From contig NW_027018254.1 of assembly GCF_032854445.1 (NCBI RefSeq), forward strand, positions 1-51,755: 51,755 nt of DNA. Direction: 5' to 3'. Shown here piece by piece: positions 23,258 through 40,870 of the stretch. Each line of letters begins with the position of its first letter. Position 1 is the stretch's first letter. The stretch is from Liolophura sinensis (Eukaryota > Mollusca > Polyplacophora > Chitonida > Chitonidae). The notes beneath the pieces were generated by a model. It searched no databases and was not told where the DNA came from. It saw only the letters and a list, made by a program, of their open reading frames with translations. The position numbers were made by a program, and so were the translations under genes.

Positions 23258-23592
23258 AGCGTCCGCTTCGAAGTCGAAAGATCCAAGATTAACCTCGGGT
23301 CGGCTCATAAAAATGGCTTTAAAAACAGTACTTGTTGCTGCCTCGCTTGGCGCTTAGCACTAAGCGGTTAATGCAAGGACACAGGACTGACTGGCCCAAT
23401 ACCAGAAGAAAGTGACAGAGGGGTGCCACGTCTAATATATTCAGTATGATATTTCAGTGTCAGCAGCCTTTAGGGGCATGGACTCGACACGCCACAAGAA
23501 GGCACTGTATATGGACACACATTTAGTGACTCCTCGTCTTCATTTGACTGAAAACCTGTTACGACGTAAAAATCCAAGCATATACAAAACAT
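23258..23592 (+). mobile_element. SINE-like element, tRNA-like head and ACTGAAAA tail family
   Basis: The head (GAGCGTCCGCTTCGAAGTCG, with GATCCAAGATT as a poor B box) is followed by a body with GACTGGCCCAATACCAG. The tail is TCCTCGTCTTCATTTGACTG, then AAAACCTGTTACGACGT. The same tail pattern occurs at 34450-34490, which supports a dispersed family. Such tails are common in molluscan short repeats. The ends are approximate and no target-site duplication was found. Confidence 0.4.
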
Positions 23593-23654
23593 ACACAGTA
23601 ATCATCAGGCCATCCGGGTAAGTAGAAGCATTTCCTACTTGTGTGGTAAGCGGA

Positions 23655-24290
23655 TGTCCATCTCTCCTGTGTGTTAAACAATGTCTGACCCACGTATGTG
23701 TCAAGTAGTTGTCCATTCCACCTGTGTGTCAACCATGTCTGTCACACGTCCCAAGTACATGTCCATTCCACCAGTGTGTCAAACCATATCTGTCACACAT
23801 ATGTGCCAAGTACCTGTCCATATCCCGCCTGGATGTCAAACCATATCTGTCCCACCTACGCGCCGAGTCCATCCCAGCTGTGTGTCAAACCGTGTCTGTC
23901 CAACATATGTGCCTAGTACATGTCCAGCCCCAACAACCCCCACCACACCCCAAACCCCACGCGGTTGCCAAACAATGTGTGTCTCACATGTGTACCAAGT
24001 ACATGTCCATCTCACCTATATCAAACCATGTCTGTAACACGTATGTACCAAGTACATGTCCATCCCACACGTGTGTCAAACCATGGCTGTTCCACATCTG
24101 CACAAAGTGCATATTCATCACACTCATGTGTCAAACCATGGCTGCCCATGACTGCCAAGCACATGTCCATCCTGCCTGTGTGTCAAACCATGTCTGTCAC
24201 TCATGTGTACCAATTACATGTCCATCCCACCTGTGTGTCAAAGCGTGTCTGCCCAACATATGTGCCAAGCACATGTCCATCCAACCTGAG
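23655..24290 (+). repeat. Minisatellite, ~49-57-bp unit
   Basis: Roughly eleven units built on CATGTCCATCCCACCTGTGT and CAAACCATGTCTGTCACAC. Spacings measured between TGTCTG-type words near 23682, 23736, 23787, 23844 and 23893 are 54, 51, 57 and 49. Stop codons are rare, so two or three frames stay open, giving Cys-, Ser- and Pro-rich reading frames. These are a by-product of the repeat. Confidence 0.85.
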
Positions 24291-24299
24291 TGGCAGATA

Positions 24300-24996
24300 T
24301 TGTATACTTACTATTCTTCTTTATTTCAGTACAATCGAACATGGTGTCAGTGGATGCATGACATTGATGTCAACGGATGACTTCACCTACTACAAATAGT
24401 GTCGCATAGGAAGGTGGGGTACAGGCCTTTATCTAAGGACTTAAGTCCCGACCTCCAAACTGTTTTCCACGACAAGCAGGAAAAAAACTGCGTTACAGGC
24501 ATTGTCTGTTGACTACATATTTGTCATGCAAGAAAGTTTTTCGGCGCCAGCGATAATTCGTCCAAAAGAACAGTGCGATTTCTACCAGAACTCATACGAT
24601 GTAGAGTAGCATTTCACAGATACTTTGTCGATACGATACTCTGTGATTATCTCCATGCTGTGTCTGCACGAAATACCTACGAGATACGAGCCTATTAAGT
24701 ACACGGAAATCTCAACAGTGCTATAAACGAGACTTCAAAGCTCCCGTATAAAGGAGCTCGATCGGGAATTCGATAAGGACAAATTCGATATTTGCGTTTA
24801 AAAAGAGTGTCCCTTTGTTTAATATATCTATTAGCATTGTGTAAGTGGTACTGGGTTCTCATGTGTATTTCAAAAGTCCTAAAATCTGACATAAGATCTA
24901 GAGGACGAATATGTGGGGTTGAGACAAAGTTGAGTCCTTTAGGTAGGAGTAGAATATCGTCCTCCGTAACAGATATACGAGAGAGGTAACTGCTTA
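24300..24996. other. Stretch without recognised genes
   Basis: Nothing supportable. Short reading frames only. Confidence 0.3.
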
Positions 24997-25604
24997 GCAG
25001 TGTCCAGCGCTTTCGGTTTTATTTCAACTTTCTCTGTAGTGATACGTTCTATATATTTTGCCTTTCGGCGTTTAGCCTTAGCCTTAGAGAATCTCCTTGA
25101 AGGCATTTCATGCTGAGCAACTGCACTTCAGTCTGGTAGGTTAACCCGAGCTTGTGCGCTTCGAGTGAGGAGTATGCTTATCTTGAGATAGCCAGTAGGC
25201 AGTACTAGACTTAGCAGACTAGGTTTATGTACACAATTGAGAGAGAAAACTGATCCATTCAGCCAAACCCAAAGTTTAACTCTGGTAGACTTAGACTCGA
25301 CACTCTCAGCACCATTTACAGCAAGCTGTGTAAACAGTACATGACTAACAGAGACAGCTCTTTATATGAGTGAATAGTTGGCCTGACGTTGTCGTAACAT
25401 TGGTTCATTCTATACATGGCCATGTTCACAGTGTTTCGGGTATGCTTGCCGTATAATGCTCGCGTCTACCCTCATCATGACTTCACATCAGAGATATATA
25501 AGATAGAATATGCCATACTAGTAATTAGGATTTACTTAGGATTATAGATAGAACGTATCACTGCAGAGAAAGTTAAAATAAAAGCGAAAGCGCTGGACAC
25601 AGAT
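24997..25604. mobile_element. Terminal-inverted-repeat element (MITE-like), ~0.6 kb
   Basis: About 55 bases at the left end, from GTGTCCAGCGCTTTCGGTTT at 25000 to GTGATACGTTCTATATAT near 25057, match the reverse complement of about 25546-25600 (ending GCGAAAGCGCTGGACAC) with only a few differences. The interior has no long reading frame. The flanks show no convincing target-site duplication, so the superfamily is unknown. The right end abuts the next minisatellite. Confidence 0.65.
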
Positions 25605-25614
25605 GTTTCTCTTT

Positions 25615-27845
25615 ACCTTTAAGTGGTAACTGGGCTATATCCACATTTGCGACAGTCAAAAAATACACACTTATAACTGGGGTAAAGAGGTTCATCCCAG
25701 GCCATATCCTAGCTACTCGGCTATGTGCACCTATTAGACAGCCGAAAAACACACCTATAACTGGGGTAAAGAGCTTCCTCCCATATACTGGCAACTGGGC
25801 CAAGTCCAACTTTGGGACAGTCAAAAAATTGATCCCAGGCCATATCCTGGTAACTCGGCTATATCCACCTTGTGAACTGCCAAAAACACCAACATAACTG
25901 GGGCAAAGAGGTTCTTCTCAGGCCATATCCTGGTAACTCGGCTATATCCAACTTTTTGACAGCCAAAAAATACCCACGTATAACTGGGGTAAAAAGATTT
26001 ATCCCAGGCCAAATTCTGGTAACTCTGCTATGCCCACCCATGGGACAGCCACAAAATACCCCCTTATAACTGGGGAAAAGAGGATCCTCCCAGACCATAG
26101 CCTGATCACTCGGCTATGTCCACCTTTAGGAGAGCTAAAAATATTAACTTAAGGCTGGGTAGAGAGATTCATCTTAATTGATATCCAGGTAACTGGGCTA
26201 TACTCCCCTTTAAGAGAACCACAAAATACCCACATGACTGGGTAAAGAGATTCATCTTAGGCAATATCCTTGCAACGCGGTTATATGTCCCTTTCCGAGA
26301 GCCAAAAATACCCACTTATAACTGGGGTATAGAGATTTATCCCAGGCCATTACCTGGTAACTCGGCTATGTGCACCCCTTAGACAGCTAAAAATACCCAT
26401 TTATAACTGGGGTGAAGGGGTTCCTCCTTAGCCACATCTTGGTCATTCGCCTTTGTCCACCTTGGGGCAGCCAAAATTACCCACTTATGACAGGGCAAAG
26501 AGATTCAGCTCAGGCCATATCTTGGTAGAGGGCCTTCGTTGCTCATATGGTTAGCGGGCTAGCACAGCGTAATGGCCCAGGAGACTCTCACCCATGTAGT
26601 CGCTGTGAGTTCAAGTTCAGCTCATCCTGGCTTTCTCTCCAACCGTAGTTGGGAAATCTGTCAGAAACGTGTCCCCGTTTTCCCCGGGCTCTGCCCAGTT
26701 TCCTCCCACCCTAATGCTGGCGGCCGTGGTACAAGTGAAATATTCTTGAGCACAGCGTAAAACACCAATCAAGTAAATAAATAAATCATATCCTGGTAAC
26801 TCGGCTATGTCCCCCTTTTTGACATTCAAAAAATACCCATTTATAACTGGGATTAATAGATTCATCACAGGCCATATTCTGGTTACTGGGCTATGTCCCC
26901 CTTTTGGAGAGCCAAAAAATACCCACTTATGACTGGGATTAATAGATTCATCACATGCCATATTCTGGTTATTGGGCTATGTCCCCCTTTTGGAGAGCCA
27001 AAAAATACCCACTTATGACTGGGATTGATAGATTCATCACAGGCCATATTCTGGTTATTGGGCTATGTCCCCCTTTTGGAGAGCCAAAAAATACCCACTT
27101 ATGACTGGGATTGATAGATTCATCACAGGCCATATTCTGGTTGCTGGGCTATGTCCCCCTTTAGGAGAGCCAAAAAATACCCACTTATGACTGGGTACAG
27201 AGATTCATCTTAGGTCATATCCAGGTAACTCGGGTTTATCCACCTTTGGGACAGCCCAGAAATATCCACTTATGACAGGGTAAGAAGATTCATCCCAGGC
27301 CATATCCTGGTAACTCATGTTTGGTACCCACGTTTGGTACAGCCAAAAATTACTCACTTACGAATGGGTAAAGAGATGTCTCACAGGCCATATACTTTGA
27401 GACAGCCAAGAAATACCCACTAATGATTGGGATAAAGAGGTTTCTGCTAGGTTATATCCCGATATCTCGGGTATGTCTCCCTTTGGGACACCCAAAAATA
27501 TCTACTTATGACTGTGGTAAAGAAATGAATCATAGGCCATATCCCAGTAACCTGGCCAAGTCCCCCTTCTGGACATCCAAAAAATACCCACTTATAGCTG
27601 GGGTAAAGGGGTTCCTGTTCCTAGGGCATATCCTGTTAACTCGGCTATGTACCCCTTTGGGAGAGCCAAAAAATACCCACTTATGCCTGGGATAAAGAAA
27701 GTCACCCCATGCATTATTCAGGTAACTAGGCTATGTCCACCTTTGAGAGAGCTAAAAAGAATGCCCGCTTATAACTAGAGTAAAGAGATTTATCCTAAAC
27801 TATACTCTCGTAACGCGGCTATGTCCACCTCTTGGAAAGCCAAGA
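25615..27845 (+). repeat. Minisatellite, ~80-86-bp unit
   Basis: About 25 units with consensus words GCCATATCCTGGTAACTCGG, CTATGTCCACCTTTGGGACA, GCCAAAAAATACCCACTTAT and ACTGGGGTAAAGAGATTCAT. In 26870-27190 the units are exactly 86 bases apart (26955, 27041, 27127) and nearly identical. Elsewhere they are shorter and diverged. This is the pattern of recent expansion from the middle of an old array. A SINE interrupts one unit. Confidence 0.9.
26528..26786 (+). mobile_element. tRNA-derived SINE with target-site duplication
   Basis: The head has a TGGTTAGCGGG-like A box (26549) and a GAGTTCAAGTTC B box (about 26610), the internal Pol III promoter. The body includes CCCCGGGCTCTGCCCAGTTT and CTCCCACCCTAATGCTGGC, and the tail is AAATAAATAAAT. 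It splits a minisatellite unit. CATATCTTGGTA (26516-26527) and CATATCCTGGTA (26787-26798) flank it, one mismatch in 12, giving a 259-bp insertion. A related fragment lies in reverse at 39768-39900. Confidence 0.8.
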
Positions 27846-28810
27846 ACATGTGATATGGTCATACACTTAGATGAATATGTTACATGTTATCTTGTCACAT
27901 GATTTCACCCCATTAATAACATTTTCCGAAAGTTTCCAGTGTATCCAAAACATATAAGTCAATAAACATGCTCAACGTCCACCGCATGTGATCCCCAAAT
28001 AAACAGTTCAAAAAAGGTGTGAGAGATTCCGCATATTCTGGAAATTTAAATTGAGGACATCATTGATGTTCCGCCTGACCTGAATAAGCCGAGGATTGTG
28101 TTAGCTATGAACTCACGTGTTATGGTTTATACTCCCCCCACCCGCCGCCCCTCGCCCCCTCCGCCCATTGTCACAGTGGTTACAACCTTGACGGTAAACA
28201 TTTTACTACGATGCATAACACAATATAGAATAACTGAATTTTGGAGGAAATTTATCGCCATTCGCACTCCATACGGATCTCATATGAATGCAGGGAGGCT
28301 CTTTGATATATCTTGCTTTCGGATGACATGTCAAGAGACTCAACCTGTTCGAGGCTGAGGTTATTAACCCATCATGTATCTTTCGCTGTGTGGAGACATG
28401 AGTAAATATGCAGCAGCAAGCCAATAGCTTGCTGAGTGTTTAACACACTTCTCAGTAGTAGCTAAACCTTCTTATATGGGACATCGATCATTATATTGTC
28501 TTTAGGTCGCCATTACACGTGTTAATGCGATGGACTTGAGCCGTATGTACCTGTGTAACACTTGTGTAATGAGCTCATTCTGGAAGGTTGAGGTTATCAT
28601 TACTTATATATCAAGTTCCGCCTGACCAGAATAAGCAGGGGATTGTGGGAGCTATGAACTCACGTGTTGTGGTTTATCCTCCCCCTCCACCTCCGCCCCA
28701 TGTCACATTCGTTACTATACAAATGTTAGGGTATATAGAAGAAAGAATCAGGCAGCTTGACGATAAACATTTTACTATAAACGAATAACTCAATATAGAA
28801 TAACGCAATT

Positions 28811-29176
28811 ATGGCGGAAATTGGTCGCCATTCGCACACAACCCGGGTCACATATGGATACAGAGAGGCTCTTTGCTATATCTTGCTTCCGGATGACATG
28901 TCAAGTGACTCAACCAGTTCGAGACAATGTTACACATGGATGACAGGTATGACAACCACGCATTCCTTCAATAAGGGAAAAAACCCATCATATATCTCTC
29001 GCTGTGTGGAGAGATACCGCAGACTTAACATCTCGTCTCCGACTGATCTCGTTTCTGTTGTGTTCTTCTGTGAACTGGTCTTAAAAGTCAATAGCCAGTC
29101 TAATATTGGGACGAGCCTGGAGTTTAGAGGGTATATGCAAAGAGCGCTCACAAACTACTCCAGTGACAGGCCCTAA
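28811..29176 (+). other. 121-codon open frame in tandem unit 2, unrecognised
   Basis: Starts MAEIGRHSHTTRV and ends ALTNYSSDRP. It has no motif, signal peptide or membrane segment that I recognise. It is present again at 29938-30303. The two DNA copies are so alike that intactness of both says little about selection, and the diverged unit 1 does not keep the frame. Probably not a gene. Confidence 0.2.
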
Positions 29177-29937
29177 CAACGATTACAATAAGGTTTATAA
29201 AGTTTGCAATGTGTAAATATGCAGCAGGAACCCAATGGCGAGCTTAGTGCACAACACACTTCTCAGTAATAGCTAAACCTACTTATATGGGACATCGATC
29301 ATTATATTATCTGTAGGTCGCCATGACACGGTTAATGCGATGGACTTGAGCCGTATGTACCTGTGTAACACTTGTGTAATGAGCTCATTCTGGAAGGTTG
29401 AGGTTATCATTACTTATATATCAAGTTCCGCCTGACCAGAATAAGCAGGGGATTGTGGGAGCTATGAACATTTTACTATAAACGAAAAACTCAATATAGA
29501 ATAACGATTACAATAAGGTTTATAAAGTTTGCAATGTGTAAATATGCAGCAGGAACCCAATGGCGAGCTTAGTGCACAACTCACTTCTCAGTAATAGCTA
29601 AACCTACTTATATGGGACATCGATCATTATATTATCTGTAGGTCGCCATGACACGGTTAATGCGATGGACTTGAGCCGTATGTACCTGTGTAACACTTGT
29701 GTAATGAGCTCATTCTGGAAGGTTGAGGTTATCATTACTTATATATCAAGTTCCGCCTGACCAGAATAAGCAGGGGAGCTATGAACTCACGTGTTGTGGT
29801 TTATCCTCCCCCTCCACCTCCGCCCCATGTCACATTCGTTACTATACAAATGTTAGGGTATATAGAAGAAAGAATCAGGCAGCTTGACGATAAACATTTT
29901 ACTATAAACGAAAAACTCAATATAGAATAACGCAATT

Positions 29938-30303
29938 ATGGAGGAAATTGGTCGCCATTCGCACACAACCCGGGTCACATATGGATACAGAGAGGCTCTT
30001 TGCTATATCTTGCTTCCGGATGACATGTCAAGTGACTCAACCAGTTCGAGACAATGTTACACATGGATGACAGGTATGACAACCACGCATTCCTTCAATA
30101 AGGGAAAAAACCCATCATATATCTCTCGCTGTGTGGAGAGATACCGCAGACTTAACATCTCGTCTCCGACTGATCTCGTTTCTGTTGTGTTCTTCTGTGA
30201 ACTGGTCTTAAAAGTCAATAGCCAGTCTAATATTGGGACGAGCCTGGAGTTTAGAGGGTATATGCAAAGAGCGCTCACAAACTACTCCAGTGACAGGCCC
30301 TAA
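29938..30303 (+). other. 121-codon open frame in tandem unit 4, duplicate of 28811-29176
   Basis: Differs from the first copy only at residue 2 (Glu for Ala). It lies exactly 1127 bases downstream of the first. The same caution applies. Confidence 0.2.
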
Positions 30304-30514
30304 CAACGATTACAATAAGGTTAATAAAGTTTGCAATGTGTAAATATGCAGCAGGAACCCAATGGCGAGCTTAGTGCACAACTCACTTCTCAGTAATAGC
30401 TAAACCTACTTATATGGGACATCGATCATTATATTATCTGTAGGTCGCCATGACACGGTTAATGCGATTGACTTGAGCCATATGTACCTGTGTAACACTT
30501 GTGCAATGAGCTCC

Positions 30515-31750
30515 ACACTGTATACTTCACTTTACAGTGCTTTACCCCCATAAATAATAATCAACCTTGAACCCAGTCTCTGGTTTTGTTGTGTTTTTCA
30601 ATGTTTCAGAAAGCAATGGGTGCAATGTAACTTTAGCACTGGTTGTTCTGTAGGCACCTAGCGATACTATATTTGTCAGTAACACTTATTCTTACCAAGT
30701 TGTTCAAAAGGAGTTAACCACGGCTGCATGAACTGCTGCAACGCCAAAGTATTCCACCACGAAAGACAACAAACTAGACACATATCATTAGCGTTCATTC
30801 AGTGGTTCATAAAGGTCCCTGCAATATTATAGCCGACATTAGCACTGACCAGCTGAGTGTCTACCTCCTAGGGGTAGACAGTGAACAAACCACACATAGA
30901 CTGCAACGAAACGTTGAGTTCTAAGAGGAATTCGGTGTGTTTTTTTAAACCACCTAATGTAAATATTCAAAAGAGAATCAAGACACATTTTAAGCTTTTT
31001 TTGAGTTGATGATCTTGTTATTTGCTATGTATACATGTCTACAAATGCAGATTATAAAACCACTTTCATTAACTGCATTTCAACTCTAGCCGGGAATAAT
31101 GTATAAGCGTTCTTCAGTGGGATTTACATGGTATGCCATATACGTGTTTTTTTGTTCAAAGACTTAATTACTACTAACAACTAAATCGATGGTTATGTAG
31201 TTTTAAAATAAATCGAAAATTGCATCTTTTTCTCGCTAACACCAATGGTTGTTATCTACCCGATGCTTCCGAAGTTTTACGAAAGAAGTATGTTACAAAT
31301 CTTTTGTTTACCGTAAAAAAGCAAGAAAACAATTTTTAAAAATGTCATACTTGTGAGTGTCAAGTGGTAAAGTAACTGACTGCTGTCAAAAACCACTGTT
31401 GCAATGAAAACAAATCAGTTTACGTTCAAGTAAAACTTTGAATGTGAATTTCTCTTGAAGCCATAGCACACAGTAAAAGGTAACTGATTAGTGGGTGGTT
31501 TGCTAATATACGGCGACTCTAAACTTTGTCGCTCTTCGCATTTCGGACTTGTCGGTTTCATCAACCGCATAGACTAGTAGCCCCAACAAACACTTCGTTC
31601 ATAACGGTAATGTTTAATCTGTGTCACTGAGCAGTGAAGGTGCAGAGGGAGCGGTACCACGTAATCTGTGATGTCGCAATAATGTCGCAGTCTAGACGGT
31701 TGCTATCCGCTACCACAAAAGAACCATGGAGCAACATGAATTATAGGAAG
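30515..31750. other. Stretch upstream of the Ly6-type gene, no gene seen
   Basis: AT-rich, no reading frame of interest. It may contain distal regulatory DNA of the gene downstream. Confidence 0.3.
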
Positions 31751-31752
31751 CC

Positions 31753-31760
31753 TATATAAG
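31753..31760 (+). promoter_or_regulatory. Candidate TATA box of the Ly6-type gene
   Basis: TATATAAG in the context CCTATATAAGGG. A start about 30 bases downstream (near 31784) would place a 140-nt leader ahead of a donor-like CAG/GTAACA at 31923/31924. Confidence 0.4.
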
Positions 31761-31783
31761 GGTATTTTAACGTGAACATTTAA

Positions 31784-31923
31784 ATAATAAGGCAGACTTG
31801 AAAATCCAGGCAGGCGATAGGTTACTTCTAGAAAGTAACCTCCCGAGCCTTCTATAATACCTTGTGACTCGGGGTGCCTGGATCCAGTTTTTGTGTGACT
31901 TGTCTCTTGTCGCGTTCAGTCAG
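31784..31923 (+). other. Possible non-coding first exon
   Basis: Inferred from three signals: a TATA box 30 bases upstream, TCAG/GTAACA at its end as a donor, and a matching acceptor TATATTTTTCAG/G at 32652 just 24 bases before the start codon of the Ly6-type gene. The interval has several stops in all frames, so it would be untranslated. It contains the three-way-junction fold. Confidence 0.3.
31804..31883 (+). ncRNA. 80-nt three-way-junction fold, candidate structured RNA element
   Basis: ATCCAGGCA (31804-31812) pairs with TGCCTGGAT (31875-31883), an outer 9-bp stem. Inside, GGTTACTT (31820-31827) pairs with AAGTAACC (31833-31840), an 8-bp stem with a 5-nt loop. CCCGAG (31842-31847) pairs with CTCGGG (31868-31873), a 6-bp stem with a 20-nt loop. 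All three are perfect Watson-Crick stems with junction linkers of 7, 1 and 1 nt. I do not recognise a known class: it has no tRNA boxes and no hammerhead core. Confidence 0.45.
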
Positions 31924-32676
31924 GTAACACAGTTGTATCCAGGCCCTCTGAAGAAAACTTTGGGTGAATTGCTATAAGGTAAACAGTTTGTATCGATTGA
32001 ATAGTAAATTAGTGCTTCTTATATACAGCATAAATTGTAGGAGACTGTCTTCGCCACTGAAGGTGTCTGGGTGAAGCTAGTTTACTGGTGTTAGAAGGAT
32101 GGTGTAACTGCAGTTGTGAACTTAAGGGCGAGTCTTAAATTATTCGACAAAGTAGAAAAGTTTTTAAAGAAAAACAACGAAATCAAGAGTACAATGTATT
32201 ACAGAGGGCACTTAGTGGATTATAGTTCGTCAGGTGTCGCTTTTTTAATGAAAATGAGTGCATATAAATGAGAAAGTTTTTAACCATTTTTACAAACATC
32301 TTCTAACTTCCTAAAAAGCGGTTTGGTGATAGATTTCTTTTCGACGTTTAATGCTTCCAAATTGCAGACTATGCTTTTCTTTTCGTTGCACATCAATTAC
32401 ATGTGCACATATTATGCAGTATGCAAACAGGTAAAACATGTCATATAAAACATGTTGTATAATGATTTGCTATTGTTTACTTGTCTACACATTCGAATGT
32501 GAGATCACTCTAAAACTTTGCCGTGAAGAGACGAAAATCTAAATTCTTTCATTCTCACATTTTTTGTAGTGAAGGCCTCAAGTTTTGGCTTACGAGGTGA
32601 TGCGAGTTGTGGAATATCTGTAATCTATAAAATTATACTGTATATTTTTCAGGACAGGAAACTGTACTCAAACACA

Positions 32677-39306
<6,630 letters not shown>

Positions 39307-39676
39307 AAGCGCTGTACTTCCGCTTTTCAGTTTCAAGAAACACAAAAATATATATAATCGTATGACTAAATACTACCCTTGTTATTGAGAATGGGTACAT
39401 GTTTGTTTACGTTTTTGATAATTCGGTGAAAATTTACATTTACTGTACGTGTGACTCTTGAATAGTTCCAGAAATTGAAAGAATCAGAATCATAATCCAT
39501 TAAATACAAAGCTTATAAGAGCCTTATCTACAAAACAAGAAATTATTTATTCAGATGATCGGAGAGACTTCACTCAGATGATTTATGACATGTCCACGTT
39601 GTCCTAAAATCCACAAGAATGATGTTCTATGTTCGCTGGCCTGTAGAATTCTTGTTATAAGTGCATTTGTTGCACA

Positions 39677-39682
39677 AATAAA
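39677..39682 (+). terminator. Candidate poly(A) signal of the Ly6-type gene
   Basis: AATAAA in the context GCACAAATAAAGATTTTTTCC, about 370 bases after the stop codon. Several other AATAAA-like words are in the region, so this is the likely rather than the proven site. Confidence 0.4.
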
Positions 39683-39767
39683 GATTTTTTCCAAGAGTAA
39701 CTGATTTCTATGTGTATCCCTAATAGGTTTGTCATTGTATTGACAACTTTACCTCATGCTGAATGTA

Positions 39768-39900
39768 TTTTTTTATTTATCTATTTGAGTAGTGTTTTAC
39801 GCCTTACACGAGAATATTTCACTAACACCACGGTGGCCAGCAATATTTCGGGAGGAAACCGGGGAGATCCCGGGGGTAACCAGTGACTGGCCTCATGTTC
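39768..39900 (-). mobile_element. SINE fragment, reverse orientation
   Basis: TTTATTTATCTATTTGAGTAGTG (tail complement), then ACGAGAATATTTCACTAACA, CACGGTGGCCAGCAATATTT and GGGAGGAAACCGGGGAGATC. This is the reverse complement, with differences, of the body and tail of the SINE at 26528-26786. The 5' head is missing or beyond recognition. Confidence 0.55.
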
Positions 39901-40870
39901 AAAGCTGTTTAAATTAATAAACTGTACCTGGAGCCAAATTAATGAACTTTTCTTACTGTTTAACCATACTCATTTATATTATTCATGTATAAACAATACA
40001 TAGTTTCGTTCTATCAAACTGAAAGACATTCTGAGAATATATCTGCGAAGGGGCTCCAGCTGCTATTTATTTATTTATGGTGCCACTTCACATTTCGCGA
40101 ATTTTGTGTCTATGCATTAGGATATCATTAGAGAATAGTATTACTCCCATGTTTCTAGTATCATCTTTAAAGAAGACACAATCCCTTCGGGTTTTATGAC
40201 GTCACTTCCGATTAGTTAAAATGATTTTCAGAATTAGCCTCATTACACATAACAGGGTTAAAAATTTCTGACAGAATCTGTAACTTACTTACTTTTGTGG
40301 AGACACATAATTCAATACGGCCTCAAAGTCACTTGACCAAATCTGCGCAAAAGCAACGGTGTACAATGTTAAACCTTCCCTAAAACATGCCGGCACCTTG
40401 CTTTCATGAATTTCTGCTCCACCCTTTAGTTGCCAACAGTGGAAAAGGTGGGGGATAGCAGTAATACTAACAGAGCCTCCTGCGAAGGACTGTCCTTCCA
40501 ACATGCCCAACATTAGTGCCCGTGAGGGTTATCCAGGCCTTCTGCTTCGCGCGTACACGGTCATTAGGAAAAGACAAGATTATAACGCACAATAACAATT
40601 AATCCAAGAATAGTAAAGTTCTTCAATATAACTACATATCTTTACATCTGACTCTTCAAACTTTACCCTTGTATTTTATTACCGTGTCTATTATTAAATA
40701 AACACTTAGATGATGTCGTCTGCTTGTGTGGTTGACAAATACTTTCTCATCAATGTAAAACCCAATGTTGCTTATTATTTGAAAAATCTTATTCAAACGC
40801 TGTGAACTACGGCTCAGAAATAATAATGACTCAACCTCACTCCCGAACATTTCTTTCCGTCAGTGCCCAC
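39901..40870. other. Stretch without a recognised gene; one 74-codon minus-strand frame
   Basis: The minus strand is open from ATG at 40513 to a stop at 40289 (LGMLEGQSFAGGSVSITAIP, later GLTLYTVAFAQIWSSDFE). Its composition looks protein-like, but I recognise no family and see no matching exon nearby. It could be an exon or a remnant of a mobile element. Confidence 0.25.

Larger units (their letters stand above)
28068..30514 (+). repeat. Four-unit long tandem repeat with internally deleted units
   Basis: Units start at GTTCCGCCTGACC-type sequence near 28068, 28611, 29421 and 29746. Their lengths are about 543, 810, 325 and 770. Units 2 and 4 are nearly identical over their shared length. 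Unit 1 is diverged and lacks internal pieces. Unit 3 lacks two internal blocks, with 3-base repeats (AAC, ACG) at the joints. Unit 4 also lacks 8 bases (ATTGTGGG). A pyrimidine-rich CCTCCCCCTCCACCTCCGCC tract occurs in units 2 and 4. Confidence 0.85.

Noticed and set aside
28811-30303. Duplicated 121-codon gene
   Set aside because: The duplicates are too similar to show selection, the diverged unit does not keep the frame, and no domain is visible.
31804-31883. tRNA gene or hammerhead ribozyme
   Set aside because: There are no A/B boxes or T-arm sequence, and no CTGATGA...GAAA core on either strand. Only the stem geometry is suggestive.
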